In this document: one piece after another, positions 1 through 7,880 of the stretch
How the letters are laid out: every line of letters begins with the position of its first letter
Position numbering within the stretch: position 1 is the stretch's first letter
Source of the DNA: Rickettsiales bacterium
Lineage (GTDB): Bacteria > Pseudomonadota > Alphaproteobacteria > Rickettsiales > CANDYO01
Reading direction: 5' to 3'
NCBI GenBank assembly: GCA_025210695.1
Contig: JAOARE010000028.1
Coordinates: forward strand, 1 to 48,424
DNA: 48,424 bases
Notes under the pieces: model-generated
The model's input: only the letters and a program-made list of their open reading frames with translations
The model's database searches: none
What the model was told of the DNA's origin: nothing
Position numbers and translations under genes: made by a program

Positions 1-1
1 A

Positions 2-517
2 AAAGAAGCAAAAAAGCATATTGCTAAATATCCTCAAGGACGTCAGGCAAGCGCGGTTATTCCTCTGCTTGAAATTGCTCAAAAGCAAAATGACAATTGG
101 CTGCCCATTGCTGCTATGGAACATGTGGCAGAAATTTTAGAAATGCCACAAATAAGAGTGATGGAAGTAGCCACTTTCTACACTATGTTTAATCTAAGCC
201 CCGTTGGAAAACATCATATTCAATTATGTGGAACCACACCTTGCTGGCTTCGTGGAGCAGAAGATATCAAAAATCTATGTAAGAAAAAGTTAAAGATTGA
301 TCTAGGCGACACCACTAAAGACAAATTATTCACCCTCTCTGAAGTGGAATGCTTGGGCTCTTGTGCCAATGCACCAATGATTCAAATTAATGATGATTTT
401 TATGAAGATTTAGACGTTAAATCAATGACAAAGATTCTTGATGATTTAACTCAAGGAAAGAAAGTGAAGAAAGGCTCACAAATTGGACGTAAGTCTTCTG
501 AAGTACTGCATGACTAA
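2..517 (+). CDS. nuoE: NADH-quinone oxidoreductase subunit E, 5'-truncated by window edge
   Basis: This is the thioredoxin-like [2Fe-2S] subunit of respiratory complex I, which works with NuoF and NuoG in the peripheral arm that takes electrons from NADH. The reading frame is open from base 2, so the methionine at 116 is internal and the true start lies upstream of the window. The four cluster-binding cysteines are visible as CGTTPC (Cys-x4-Cys) and later CLGSC (Cys-x3-Cys). The frame ends in a basic tail. No nuoF follows; a minus-strand gene begins to converge after about 60 bp, so nuoE is the last gene of its operon here. Family assignment is certain. Confidence 0.97.
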   Translation, partial: KEAKKHIAKYPQGRQASAVIPLLEIAQKQNDNWLPIAAMEHVAEILEMPQIRVMEVATFYTMFNLSPVGKHHIQLCGTTPCWLRGAEDIKNLCKKKLKIDLGDTTKDKLFTLSEVECLGSCANAPMIQINDDFYEDLDVKSMTKILDDLTQGKKVKKGSQIGRKSSEVLHD

Positions 518-578
518 ATATCTTTCTTAAATTTTGAGACAAGGTATTACCCCGCAAGGAACAAGAAAGCGGCTTATC

Positions 579-1292
579 TTAACCTCGACCTCTTCCACCT
601 CTTGTATTAACTGTAACATTAGGAACAAGATTAAATTCTCTACCTTTTTTTTCATTTAAAGAATCTCGTGGTACTTTCCTAAAAGGCGTAATTTTCTCTA
701 GTGACTTATCATCATCCATGTATTCATACTTTGGGTTTATTTTTGGTGGTGGTGCTGTATTTTCCCAAATTTTGTCACTAGCATTGTTATTGACATTATT
801 ATATTTGTCCATCACGCTCCAAGGAGATTGCTTTCCTAAGGCTAAATTATAAGCACCTGATGAAAGCATTGCTCCTGCTACCGTAAAAGGAGCTGTTAAT
901 CCTAATCCAATTTTTTTTGCTCCTCCTGTCATTAAATTACCAAATTTTTTTCTAGCTCTTTCAGAAAATGCCCCTGCAACAACTACTGTAACAATTCCTG
1001 CACCAACAGCTGCCAATCCATATACCACATCTATTACCCCCATCGCAGTACCCACAGTGAGACCAGCGACTGGAGAAGCAGCAATTTTGATAATACCTTT
1101 TATTCTGGTTAGAAATTTACGCACAAAGCCGGCAGCAATTCCAAAAGTATAACCAATAGCATTACCAAATATTTTCCCAGGCAATCCAAATTTACCACCT
1201 AAATACTTCCCGGGGGTTTGCCTGAATCTCTCAACGTCTGCTTCGATTTCCCTATTCTTTATTTGTTTTTTGTTAACTGATTCAGATACCAC
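579..1292 (-). CDS. Hypothetical protein with hydrophobic centre and Gly-Arg tail
   Basis: I do not recognise a family. The 237-residue product has a charged N-terminus, a glycine- and alanine-rich hydrophobic middle (about residues 40-165) with two or three stretches able to enter a membrane, a polar Asn-rich linker and an arginine/glycine end, RGGRGRG. The track-style start is GTG at 1292, with a weak AGGT about 12 bases upstream; there is no better start nearby. It stands alone between convergent nuoE and a divergent orphan gene. Base composition resembles its neighbours. It could be a secreted or membrane-inserting protein, but that is inference only. Confidence 0.7.
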   Translation of the reverse strand: MVSESVNKKQIKNREIEADVERFRQTPGKYLGGKFGLPGKIFGNAIGYTFGIAAGFVRKFLTRIKGIIKIAASPVAGLTVGTAMGVIDVVYGLAAVGAGIVTVVVAGAFSERARKKFGNLMTGGAKKIGLGLTAPFTVAGAMLSSGAYNLALGKQSPWSVMDKYNNVNNNASDKIWENTAPPPKINPKYEYMDDDKSLEKITPFRKVPRDSLNEKKGREFNLVPNVTVNTRGGRGRG

Positions 1293-1469
1293 CTAACTAT
1301 CTACCTTTGACTTGGATTATTGATTTTAATGTTAAAAATATCATAGAAATATTAAAAAACTATTAACAACCTCAAACCTAAATTACTTTTCTAGTTTTCT
1401 TAACAAACACTTAACCTTTTACAGCTATTTTCCAACTTACTACTTAATGATAATAATTAGGAGATAAAT

Positions 1470-2045
1470 ATGGTTGAAAACACTACATCACTTAGAGGAC
1501 ATTACCAACAAAAAGAGACAATCCATGATTATATCATTCTTATGGGAATTGAACAAAGAAACAACATAAAAGGAGGATACAGCAATAAGAAGCAAAATTA
1601 TGTAAACTATGAGTCGTTTAGAGAAGCGCTTCAGGAATATGACTATCCCAACGAAACCGTTGAAAATAGAGGTAACAAAAATATGAAATGCTTTATTGAT
1701 GCTGCAAATACCAAATACGAAGTTGATCATAATGAATATTTTTTTGAATATTCTCTTAGCACAGTATGTGGAACAGCTATAGGAGCACTCATGCTACCTA
1801 TAATATCTCACGGCTTAATGAATATAGCTTATTGCTCTAGAACACATGAACTACCCACTTATGCATATGTTGTAACTACAATTATTGGTATGATTGCTGG
1901 TGGAAGTCTTGGTTATAAAGGCCAATATTATATAAAAGAGTATGATTTAGAACAACAAGCTTTTGTTGATGCAGCTCATGAATGCTATAACAACATTCAC
2001 AAGCCAGTTGGAGAACTCCCCCCCCCTGAAGTTGATGCTTATTAG
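1470..2045 (+). CDS. Hypothetical membrane protein with C-terminal poly-C tract
   Basis: No family recognised. The 191-residue product has a polar N-terminal half followed by two hydrophobic segments at about residues 95-115 and 128-148, the second glycine-rich (GMIAGGSLG), so it is probably a two-pass inner-membrane protein. The start is supported by AGGAG seven bases upstream of the ATG. A run of nine C bases at 2018-2026 encodes part of the Pro-Pro-Pro near the C-terminus, which is striking in such an AT-rich genome and prone to slippage. It is transcribed away from the preceding minus-strand orphan gene and is followed by a repeat-bearing non-coding stretch. Confidence 0.75.
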   Translation: MVENTTSLRGHYQQKETIHDYIILMGIEQRNNIKGGYSNKKQNYVNYESFREALQEYDYPNETVENRGNKNMKCFIDAANTKYEVDHNEYFFEYSLSTVCGTAIGALMLPIISHGLMNIAYCSRTHELPTYAYVVTTIIGMIAGGSLGYKGQYYIKEYDLEQQAFVDAAHECYNNIHKPVGELPPPEVDAY

Positions 2046-2108
2046 ACTTAACCCGCCATTTAAAAAAGAATGAATTAGACCAAAAGGTCTAGCAGAGTTT
2101 TTTGATTT

Positions 2109-2148
2109 CTAGATTCTCGAAAACCTAATGGTTTTCAAGAATGACGAG
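2109..2148 (+). repeat. Palindromic repeat element, copy 1
   Basis: Hairpin with outer arms ATTCT/AGAAT and inner arms GAAAACC/GGTTTTC around a TAAT loop. The outer arms and the flanking CTAGATTCTCG and AAGAATGACGA match copy 2 read on the other strand, while the inner stem sequence differs but stays paired. Confidence 0.65.
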
Positions 2149-2230
2149 TAGTGAAGAAAGACTGCCTTCTTTAATTACTCCTAGATGACGAATGGGGGAG
2201 AGGAATGCCCCTCCCCTTAGATAACAAGTT

Positions 2231-2272
2231 GTCGTCATTCTTGAATTGGTTTATACCAATTCGAGAATCCAG
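2231..2272 (-). repeat. Palindromic repeat element, copy 2 (inverted)
   Basis: Read on the minus strand it begins CTGGATTCTCG and ends AAGAATGACGAC, matching copy 1. The inner stem is GAATTGGT paired with ACCAATTC around a four-base loop. The stem bases differ from copy 1 at several places on both arms together, so pairing is conserved rather than sequence. Confidence 0.65.
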
Positions 2273-2463
2273 TTTAAAGTTTTTACCAAGATCACAAAGC
2301 TCTAAAAGAATAAAAGATTAATGAATTATCCATACAGGGAGAATAGTTTTAAATTCTGGATCCCACGCTCATTCGGCTAACGCCTCATGGCTCTTAGATG
2401 ACAAGTCTTGAGGGAAAGTCTAACGCCTATTTACTCTTAGACGATACAAGAAATTCAGACAAT

Positions 2464-2503
2464 AAAAAACCAGCCGGAAAATTAATTCTCGCTGGTTTTT
2501 TTA
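2464..2503 (-). terminator. Rho-independent terminator of rplU-rpmA
   Basis: Inverted repeat AAAAAACCAGC / GCTGGTTTTTTT, 30 bases downstream of the rpmA stop. Read on the minus strand the second arm runs into a T tract. The A/T arms make it potentially bidirectional. Confidence 0.8.
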
Positions 2504-2532
2504 TTATATTCGTATAATTTTTAGATATAATC

Positions 2533-2781
2533 TTATGAACTTACATGAATGTAAGTACGGTGGCTTCTTTTATCGAAAGAAACTGAACCTGGCACAAGAG
2601 CATGCAATGTGTGGTCTCTACCCATGTGAACATTTCTTCCCGGATGGAATTTTGTTCCTCTTTGGCGAACTAAAACAACACCTGGGTGAACTTTCTGTCC
2701 ATCACCAACTTTAGTACCTAATCTACGACCTATTGTGTCTCTACCGTTTCTGGAACTACCACCAGCTTTTTTCGTGGCCAT
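2533..2781 (-). CDS. rpmA: 50S ribosomal protein L27
   Basis: L27 is a large-subunit protein whose N-terminal tail reaches towards the peptidyl-transferase centre. The sequence begins [16 protein letters not shown], the standard start of the mature-type protein without the cleaved extension seen in Firmicutes, and contains the family core [10 protein letters not shown] and [12 protein letters not shown]. At 82 residues it is close to the usual 85. It lies 17 bp downstream of rplU, the near-universal rplU-rpmA pair, with a purine-rich GGAGAT ribosome site in the gap, and is followed by a clear terminator. Confidence 0.98.
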   Translation of the reverse strand: MATKKAGGSSRNGRDTIGRRLGTKVGDGQKVHPGVVLVRQRGTKFHPGRNVHMGRDHTLHALVPGSVSFDKRSHRTYIHVSS

Positions 2782-2798
2782 TTATCTATCTCCTTAAA

Positions 2799-3119
2799 CT
2801 ATTTTTCTAAATTAATAGAAATTACTTTTACTAATGAAATTGGTTGTCTATGACCGTTTTTACGACGATGATTCTTTCTTCTTTTCTTTTTAAAGATGAT
2901 CACCTTATCATCTTTATCTTGATCAACAACTTGAATTTTTACAGAAGCACCTTTAACATAAGGAGCACCAACAGAAGCTTTACCTCCATCTTTGCCCATC
3001 ACCATAACTTCTTCTAACTTTATTTCTTCACCAACAGCTGCATCAAGCTTTTCTAGCTTAAGAACCTGGTTCTCTGCTACTTTATATTGCTTTCCACCAC
3101 TTTTAAAAACCGCAAACAT
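2799..3119 (-). CDS. rplU: 50S ribosomal protein L21
   Basis: L21 binds 23S rRNA on the large subunit. The protein opens with MFAVFKSGGKQYKV, the L21 signature, and has the conserved C-terminal basic block FKKKRRKNHRRKNGHRQ that contacts rRNA. Length (106) is normal for the family (about 103). It is the first gene of the rplU-rpmA operon, with AAGGA eight bases before the ATG and a near-consensus promoter about 45 bp upstream. No sign of rearrangement; certain assignment. Confidence 0.98.
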   Translation of the reverse strand: MFAVFKSGGKQYKVAENQVLKLEKLDAAVGEEIKLEEVMVMGKDGGKASVGAPYVKGASVKIQVVDQDKDDKVIIFKKKRRKNHRRKNGHRQPISLVKVISINLEK

Positions 3120-3158
3120 TGCTATTCCTTCAAATATTGTTTATATAATAAGAGTCAA

Positions 3159-3186
3159 ACTATAGCCTGTATTTATAGAATGTCAA
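3159..3186 (-). promoter_or_regulatory. Sigma-70 type promoter of rplU-rpmA
   Basis: On the minus strand: TTGACA, a 16-base spacer, then TATAGT preceded by GGC. This is the best housekeeping promoter match in the window and places the transcript start about 35 bases before the rplU ATG, consistent with a highly expressed ribosomal operon. Confidence 0.7.
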
Positions 3187-3232
3187 TAAAATTATTATGT
3201 TTTTTAGGAGCCAACTCAACAAAAATAAAAAA

Positions 3233-3538
3233 TTAATGACTAGCCGATTTCTTAGCTGATTTTGCAGCTTCTTTAGCTGGGCTACGTGTTTTTCTATCAG
3301 GGCTAGGAACTGTATGATTATATGAAGCTCCTGCCGCAGATAGCTGCCTACCTATGTTGATGATTTTATCTTGCTCCGATTGAGGCAATGAAGAAACTTT
3401 CTCAGTAACATCAGTTAAAAAATCCCAAGACCTTTCTAATCTCTCTTCTTCACTATTGGCTTGAGGTGTAGAATCTGCATCCTTAGCTAATTCATCACCA
3501 CTACCTTGTTTCTTTGCTTCTATATCGGACACCAACAA
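3233..3538 (-). CDS. Small hypothetical charged protein
   Basis: No family recognised. About 100 residues, almost entirely polar and charged, with an acidic serine-rich N-terminal half and a lysine/alanine-rich C-terminus (AKEAAKSAKKSASH); no membrane segment or signal peptide. Three adjacent possible starts occur: TTG at 3538, TTG at 3535 and GTG at 3532. GAAGG upstream is spaced about 6 and 9 bases from the latter two, so one of these is more likely than the outermost. It lies alone between polA and rplU on the same strand. It may be a lineage-specific gene; coding status rests on ORF length and ribosome site only. Confidence 0.5.
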   Translation of the reverse strand: MLVSDIEAKKQGSGDELAKDADSTPQANSEEERLERSWDFLTDVTEKVSSLPQSEQDKIINIGRQLSAAGASYNHTVPSPDRKTRSPAKEAAKSAKKSASH

Positions 3539-3598
3539 TAGCCTTCTTTAAATAACGTTTGACACATAATACACCTAAAAAGTAAATAAATGGTTAAC

Positions 3599-6247
3599 TT
3601 AAATCTCCGCCCAATTTTTTCCATGATCTATATTAACGTCCAAAGGAATGCTAAGAGTAATTGCAGATTCCATTATTTGCTTTGTGAGTTTACTTAAAAC
3701 CTCCACGGATTCTTCTTTTACCTCTAATATTAATTCATCATGTATTTGCAATAAAATTTTAGCAGGCAAATTCCTCTTCTCTATTTCTTTATTTAATTGA
3801 ATCATAGCCTTTTTTATAATATCCGCAGCGGTTCCCTGCAAAGGAGCATTAATTGCTGCACGCTCAGCAAAGTTTCTAATTGCACTATTTGAATCATTAA
3901 TTGTTCTAGTGTAGCATTTACGCCCCTGAAGAGTTTCAACGAAACCATTCTCTCTGGCAAATTCTTTGGTTCTTTCCATATATTGTTTAATCCCTGGATA
4001 ATGCTCAAAATAAGATTCTATATATTTATTAGCATCAGATCTAGAGATTGATAATTGCTTAGCTAAACCAAATGCACTCTGGCCATAAATAATACCAAAA
4101 TTAATGGCCTTTGCTTGACGACGCAAATCTGAAGTTACTTCTGATAAAGGAATTTTAAACACCTCACTAGCAGTTATTGCATGAATATCTTGATGATTCT
4201 TGAATGCATCTTGAAGACTTGCAATCTCTGCCATATGAGCAAGAAGACGCAATTCCACTTGAGAATAATCAGCTGAAATTAATTGGTAACCAGGCTTTGC
4301 TATAAATGCCGATCTAATTTTAGTACCATCATCACTACGAATAGGAATATTTTGTAAGTTAGGGTTGCTAGAGCTGAGTCTCCCTGTGGAAGTGGAAGTC
4401 ATCTGAAAACTAGTGTGAATACGCCCCTCACTATCTGCGTTTTTTCCTAAACTCTTAGCATAAGTATTATTTAATTTACTTAAATGACGCCAATGCAAAA
4501 TTAAATCAGCAATCTTATGCCCCTGATGAGATAACTCTTCTAAAACTTCGACATTTGTGCTGAACTTTTTATTTTTAGCTTTTTTCTCATCACTCAGCAA
4601 ATCTAATTTATTAAACAAAACCTCTGCCATTTGCTTAGGAGAACCTAAATTAAACTCCATGCCCGCAATTTCATAAATCTCTTTCTCTAACTTTAAGCAT
4701 CGCTTGGAGAAGTCTTCTGAGATTTCTTTAAGCTTTAATTGATCAACTAGAATACCCTCTAGCTCCATTTTATACAAAACATATGAAAGAGGCTTCTCTA
4801 TTCTTTCATAAAGAATGAGTAGTTTTTCTTTCACAAGCTGGAGCTTAAGCTTAGAATATAATTGCAATAAGAATAATGCAGAATAGCCCAGCCATTGCTT
4901 TAACTCTAAATCATCTCCTAAGCTAGAATAATGCTGAACCAAAGTTTTTAAATCATGACCATGCACACCATTATTCAATATATAAGAAATGAGCTGAATA
5001 TCATCAGATGTTTGCCAAGCCACCTCTTCAACAACAACATATTCAGCAATGATATGATAAAATGTTTTTACATCATGTAATATTTTATTAATGGAGCTAT
5101 CATTTATAAAGGGAATTAAAATATTAGATAATTCTTTTATAGAAAAACCATTATTACTTTGAAATAAACCACTATTTAATGAACCTGCAATACTGCAAAT
5201 CACAATTTCTGAAGGATCACAAGAAATACATAAAAACCCTGCTTCTAATATTAGACTAAGTTGGCCGCTAGATGAAGTTTTGCGTTCTAACCATGACTTT
5301 AAATCTTCTCCTGTTTTCAATTCAATAATCTTAGCGCTTAAAATAGGATCATGATATTCTATATTCTGATGATTAAAATTTTGGCATATTTTATCCGCCC
5401 TGCTATATAAAGAATTAAAGTTTTGCTCATGGAGAAAATCCTTAAATTGATCAACATGAGAAATTTTAATCCTTAAATCATCCAAGCTATTTTCTGTGGG
5501 AACCTGATCTTCAAGCACAACAAGTTTTTGAGATAAATAAGCTAATTCTTTATTATCAATTAGTGATTGTTTACGTTTGCTACTAGGGATTTCATCCATA
5601 CTCTGATAAATCCCATCTAAACTATTATATTTATTTAGTAACTCAGAAGCCGTTTTCGGACCAATTCCTGGAACTCCTGGAATATAATCTGCACTATCAC
5701 CAATAAGAGCTAAAATATCAATTATCTGATCCGGACGAACACTAAATTTATCTTCCACTTGTGTCGCTTTAATATATTTAGATTTAATAGGATCATAAAG
5801 ACTGATGTTATCATCAATTAACTGCATCAGATCTTTATCTGAAGAAATAACTGTTACCTTCATTCCCTTGTTGCTAGCATCTTTTGCAAAAGTGGCTATA
5901 AGATCATCAGCTTCATATCCCTTTTGCTCTAAAATATCTATGTTTAAGGATGAGACGGCTTTTCTAACAAGAGGAAACTGTGGGATTAAGTCTTCCGGAG
6001 CTGGAGGACGATGAGATTTATACTCAGGAAATATATCATGACGAAAAGTTTTTCCACCAGAATCAAGAACAACCGCTAAATGTGAACAAGTGAATTCTAA
6101 TAGCACTTTGCTGAGCATTGAAGTGAAGCCAAATATTGCTCCCACCGGAGTTCCGTCTTCCCTCCTTAAGGGAGGAAAAGCATGGAAAGCTCTGAATACA
6201 AAGCCATATCCGTCAATTAATACTAAATGCTGATTCTCTTTGGTCAT
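3599..6247 (-). CDS. polA: DNA polymerase I, proofreading site degenerate
   Basis: DNA polymerase I fills gaps and removes RNA primers during replication and repair. Seen in order: an N-terminal 5'-3' exonuclease (FEN-like) domain from VLIDGYGFVFRAFHA through EADDLIATFA and GVPGIGPKTA (about residues 1-280), a middle exonuclease-fold region, and the family A polymerase domain with motif A DYSQVELRLLAH (about 660), motif B RRQAKAINFGIIYGQS and motif C IHDELILEV. Length 882 is normal. The middle domain lacks the acidic residues of the 3'-5' exonuclease: the DxE of Exo I is replaced by LEAG-type sequence, and the Exo II and III aspartates are absent. So it should polymerise and nick-translate but not proofread. 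It is transcribed alone. Confidence 0.97.
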   Translation of the reverse strand: MTKENQHLVLIDGYGFVFRAFHAFPPLRREDGTPVGAIFGFTSMLSKVLLEFTCSHLAVVLDSGGKTFRHDIFPEYKSHRPPAPEDLIPQFPLVRKAVSSLNIDILEQKGYEADDLIATFAKDASNKGMKVTVISSDKDLMQLIDDNISLYDPIKSKYIKATQVEDKFSVRPDQIIDILALIGDSADYIPGVPGIGPKTASELLNKYNSLDGIYQSMDEIPSSKRKQSLIDNKELAYLSQKLVVLEDQVPTENSLDDLRIKISHVDQFKDFLHEQNFNSLYSRADKICQNFNHQNIEYHDPILSAKIIELKTGEDLKSWLERKTSSSGQLSLILEAGFLCISCDPSEIVICSIAGSLNSGLFQSNNGFSIKELSNILIPFINDSSINKILHDVKTFYHIIAEYVVVEEVAWQTSDDIQLISYILNNGVHGHDLKTLVQHYSSLGDDLELKQWLGYSALFLLQLYSKLKLQLVKEKLLILYERIEKPLSYVLYKMELEGILVDQLKLKEISEDFSKRCLKLEKEIYEIAGMEFNLGSPKQMAEVLFNKLDLLSDEKKAKNKKFSTNVEVLEELSHQGHKIADLILHWRHLSKLNNTYAKSLGKNADSEGRIHTSFQMTSTSTGRLSSSNPNLQNIPIRSDDGTKIRSAFIAKPGYQLISADYSQVELRLLAHMAEIASLQDAFKNHQDIHAITASEVFKIPLSEVTSDLRRQAKAINFGIIYGQSAFGLAKQLSISRSDANKYIESYFEHYPGIKQYMERTKEFARENGFVETLQGRKCYTRTINDSNSAIRNFAERAAINAPLQGTAADIIKKAMIQLNKEIEKRNLPAKILLQIHDELILEVKEESVEVLSKLTKQIMESAITLSIPLDVNIDHGKNWAEI

Positions 6248-6432
6248 AATGGGGTACTAAATCTTAAAATATATTACTGCCTAACACTAACACAAAGAAG
6301 CGTAATATGTCTAGCGTGATGGATCTATTGACAATGAAAATTCAAATAGTTTTATAAAGCTTCTATTGGTATTGTTGAATAAATATAGTATCATATTTAA
6401 TATTTAGCCTTTAGGCCTTTAAACCATAAACT

Positions 6433-7749
6433 ATGAGAATTATTATGATCAATAGAATATTTGCTTTGCCAAAATATGTTTTAAAAACACTATATGCACT
6501 TTTAATTTTAATATTCTTGGTTGCTGTTATATTAGCATGTGGAGTTTGGTGGCTTTCTAGTGATAATGGCCAAAGCTATGTACATAAAATGATAAAAGAA
6601 CAATTTTCTAAAGAAGTTGGCTATCAAATTCAAGCAGAAGATGTAAGCTTCCATTTTCCAATGAATATGAAAATTAATAATCTTTCTTTATCTGATCAGA
6701 AAGGAAAATGGTTAGATATAAAAAATATTTCAGTGAATATTTTATTAAATCCCAATATATATAAACATCTTATAATTAGAAATTTTTCTATTGATAAATT
6801 TGCATTACTAAGAAAACCTCAAGAGGCAAAAATAAATGGCAATAAAGAAGTAAAACAAAAAACTGAGAAAACTATCGAGGATAAAAATCATAAGAAATAT
6901 GACATAAAGATCTCAGTCAATAATATCAACATTAAAGAGATTATTATTGCATCATCTTTAGCAAATCTTCCAAAAGATGCTAAATTATCAATTAATGGGG
7001 AAATTCTCTGGGATAATTTAAGTCAAAGCCTCACATTCAGTAATAGCTTAAAATTAGGACAAATTGTTTATTACGTTAGCCCAATAAAATTAAATTTATC
7101 AGGAAAATATTTATTAGAAGATAGCAACTCTAAAACCCCAAAAATATCAGCAAATATAAAAAATGAAAAAATTAAAATAGGATTACCTAACCCGTTCTCC
7201 ACTTCGCCTGGTGAAGATACACAAAAGAAATATTCACCTGCAGCAAATACGCAAAACAATCAATCTCATACTAGTAAGACTGATAATCAATCAATCATAC
7301 TAGATATGCTTTTAGATGTTGATGACAATATATTTATCTCTGGATATGGCCTTGATCTTGCAGTTGGCGGTAAATTAAAGATAACTGGCGATGCTAACAA
7401 TCCTATTTATAAAGGAAGGCTAGGCATGGCTGAAGGAATCTTCAAACAATTTGGTCGTGACTTTAAACTTCAAAAAGCTGATTTAGTGTTTAATGGCCAT
7501 ATTCCTCCCTACCCATATTTAGATGTGGTAGGCACGGCTAACATAGAGGGAATTGAAATTATACCAAGCATTATAGGGCCTTTAACAAGCCCCTCACTTA
7601 AGGTTGATTCCTCCTCTTCCAATAAAGATATTATATCTAAATTATTATTCAAAGATGGAAAGTCTAAAATTAACACAACTGAAATAAAGAAATCAGCGAA
7701 AAAAGCGGAAAAGGAAGTGGCCAAGGCATTTGAGTCTTTCTTTAAGTAA
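6433..7749 (+). CDS. Short TamB-like (DUF490) envelope protein
   Basis: TamB proteins are inner-membrane-anchored, periplasm-spanning proteins linked to outer-membrane protein assembly and phospholipid transport. This one has an N-terminal membrane helix (about residues 16-38), AsmA/TamB-type beta-rich sequence with NINGE- and VGGKLKITGD-like strands, and a C-terminal part matching the DUF490 domain: GRLGMAEGIFKQFGRDFKL, then LVFNGHIPPYPYLDVVGTA, GPLTSPSLKVDSS and SKLLF. Typical TamB has over 1000 residues; this has 438, with a low-complexity Lys/Asn-rich middle, so most of the bridge is missing. Two in-frame ATGs (6433, 6445) are possible starts and neither has a good ribosome site. tamA is not in the window. 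Confidence 0.75.
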   Translation: MRIIMINRIFALPKYVLKTLYALLILIFLVAVILACGVWWLSSDNGQSYVHKMIKEQFSKEVGYQIQAEDVSFHFPMNMKINNLSLSDQKGKWLDIKNISVNILLNPNIYKHLIIRNFSIDKFALLRKPQEAKINGNKEVKQKTEKTIEDKNHKKYDIKISVNNINIKEIIIASSLANLPKDAKLSINGEILWDNLSQSLTFSNSLKLGQIVYYVSPIKLNLSGKYLLEDSNSKTPKISANIKNEKIKIGLPNPFSTSPGEDTQKKYSPAANTQNNQSHTSKTDNQSIILDMLLDVDDNIFISGYGLDLAVGGKLKITGDANNPIYKGRLGMAEGIFKQFGRDFKLQKADLVFNGHIPPYPYLDVVGTANIEGIEIIPSIIGPLTSPSLKVDSSSSNKDIISKLLFKDGKSKINTTEIKKSAKKAEKEVAKAFESFFK

Positions 7750-7880
7750 AACTAGATTATCACGACCTAAGTATACCAATAATAGCTGTAATAACACCTC
7801 TCTCTACTTTTAGTTGAATTGCGCGTAATCCTCATATAAACTCATATGTAATATGAAAAATTAAAAGAGGCAATACTAAA

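Larger units (their letters stand above)
2046..2463. other. Non-coding stretch with dispersed-repeat remnants
   Basis: About 420 bases without a credible gene. It holds two inverted copies of one hairpin repeat (listed separately), a G/C-rich hairpin at about 2193-2216 (GGGGAG paired with CTCCCC), a short palindrome GACCAAAAGGTC near 2078, and two related motifs, TAACGCCTCATGGCTCTTAGA near 2379 and TAACGCCTATTTACTCTTAGA near 2423. The mix looks like accumulated palindromic repeat elements of the kind common between genes in Rickettsiales. Confidence 0.6.
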
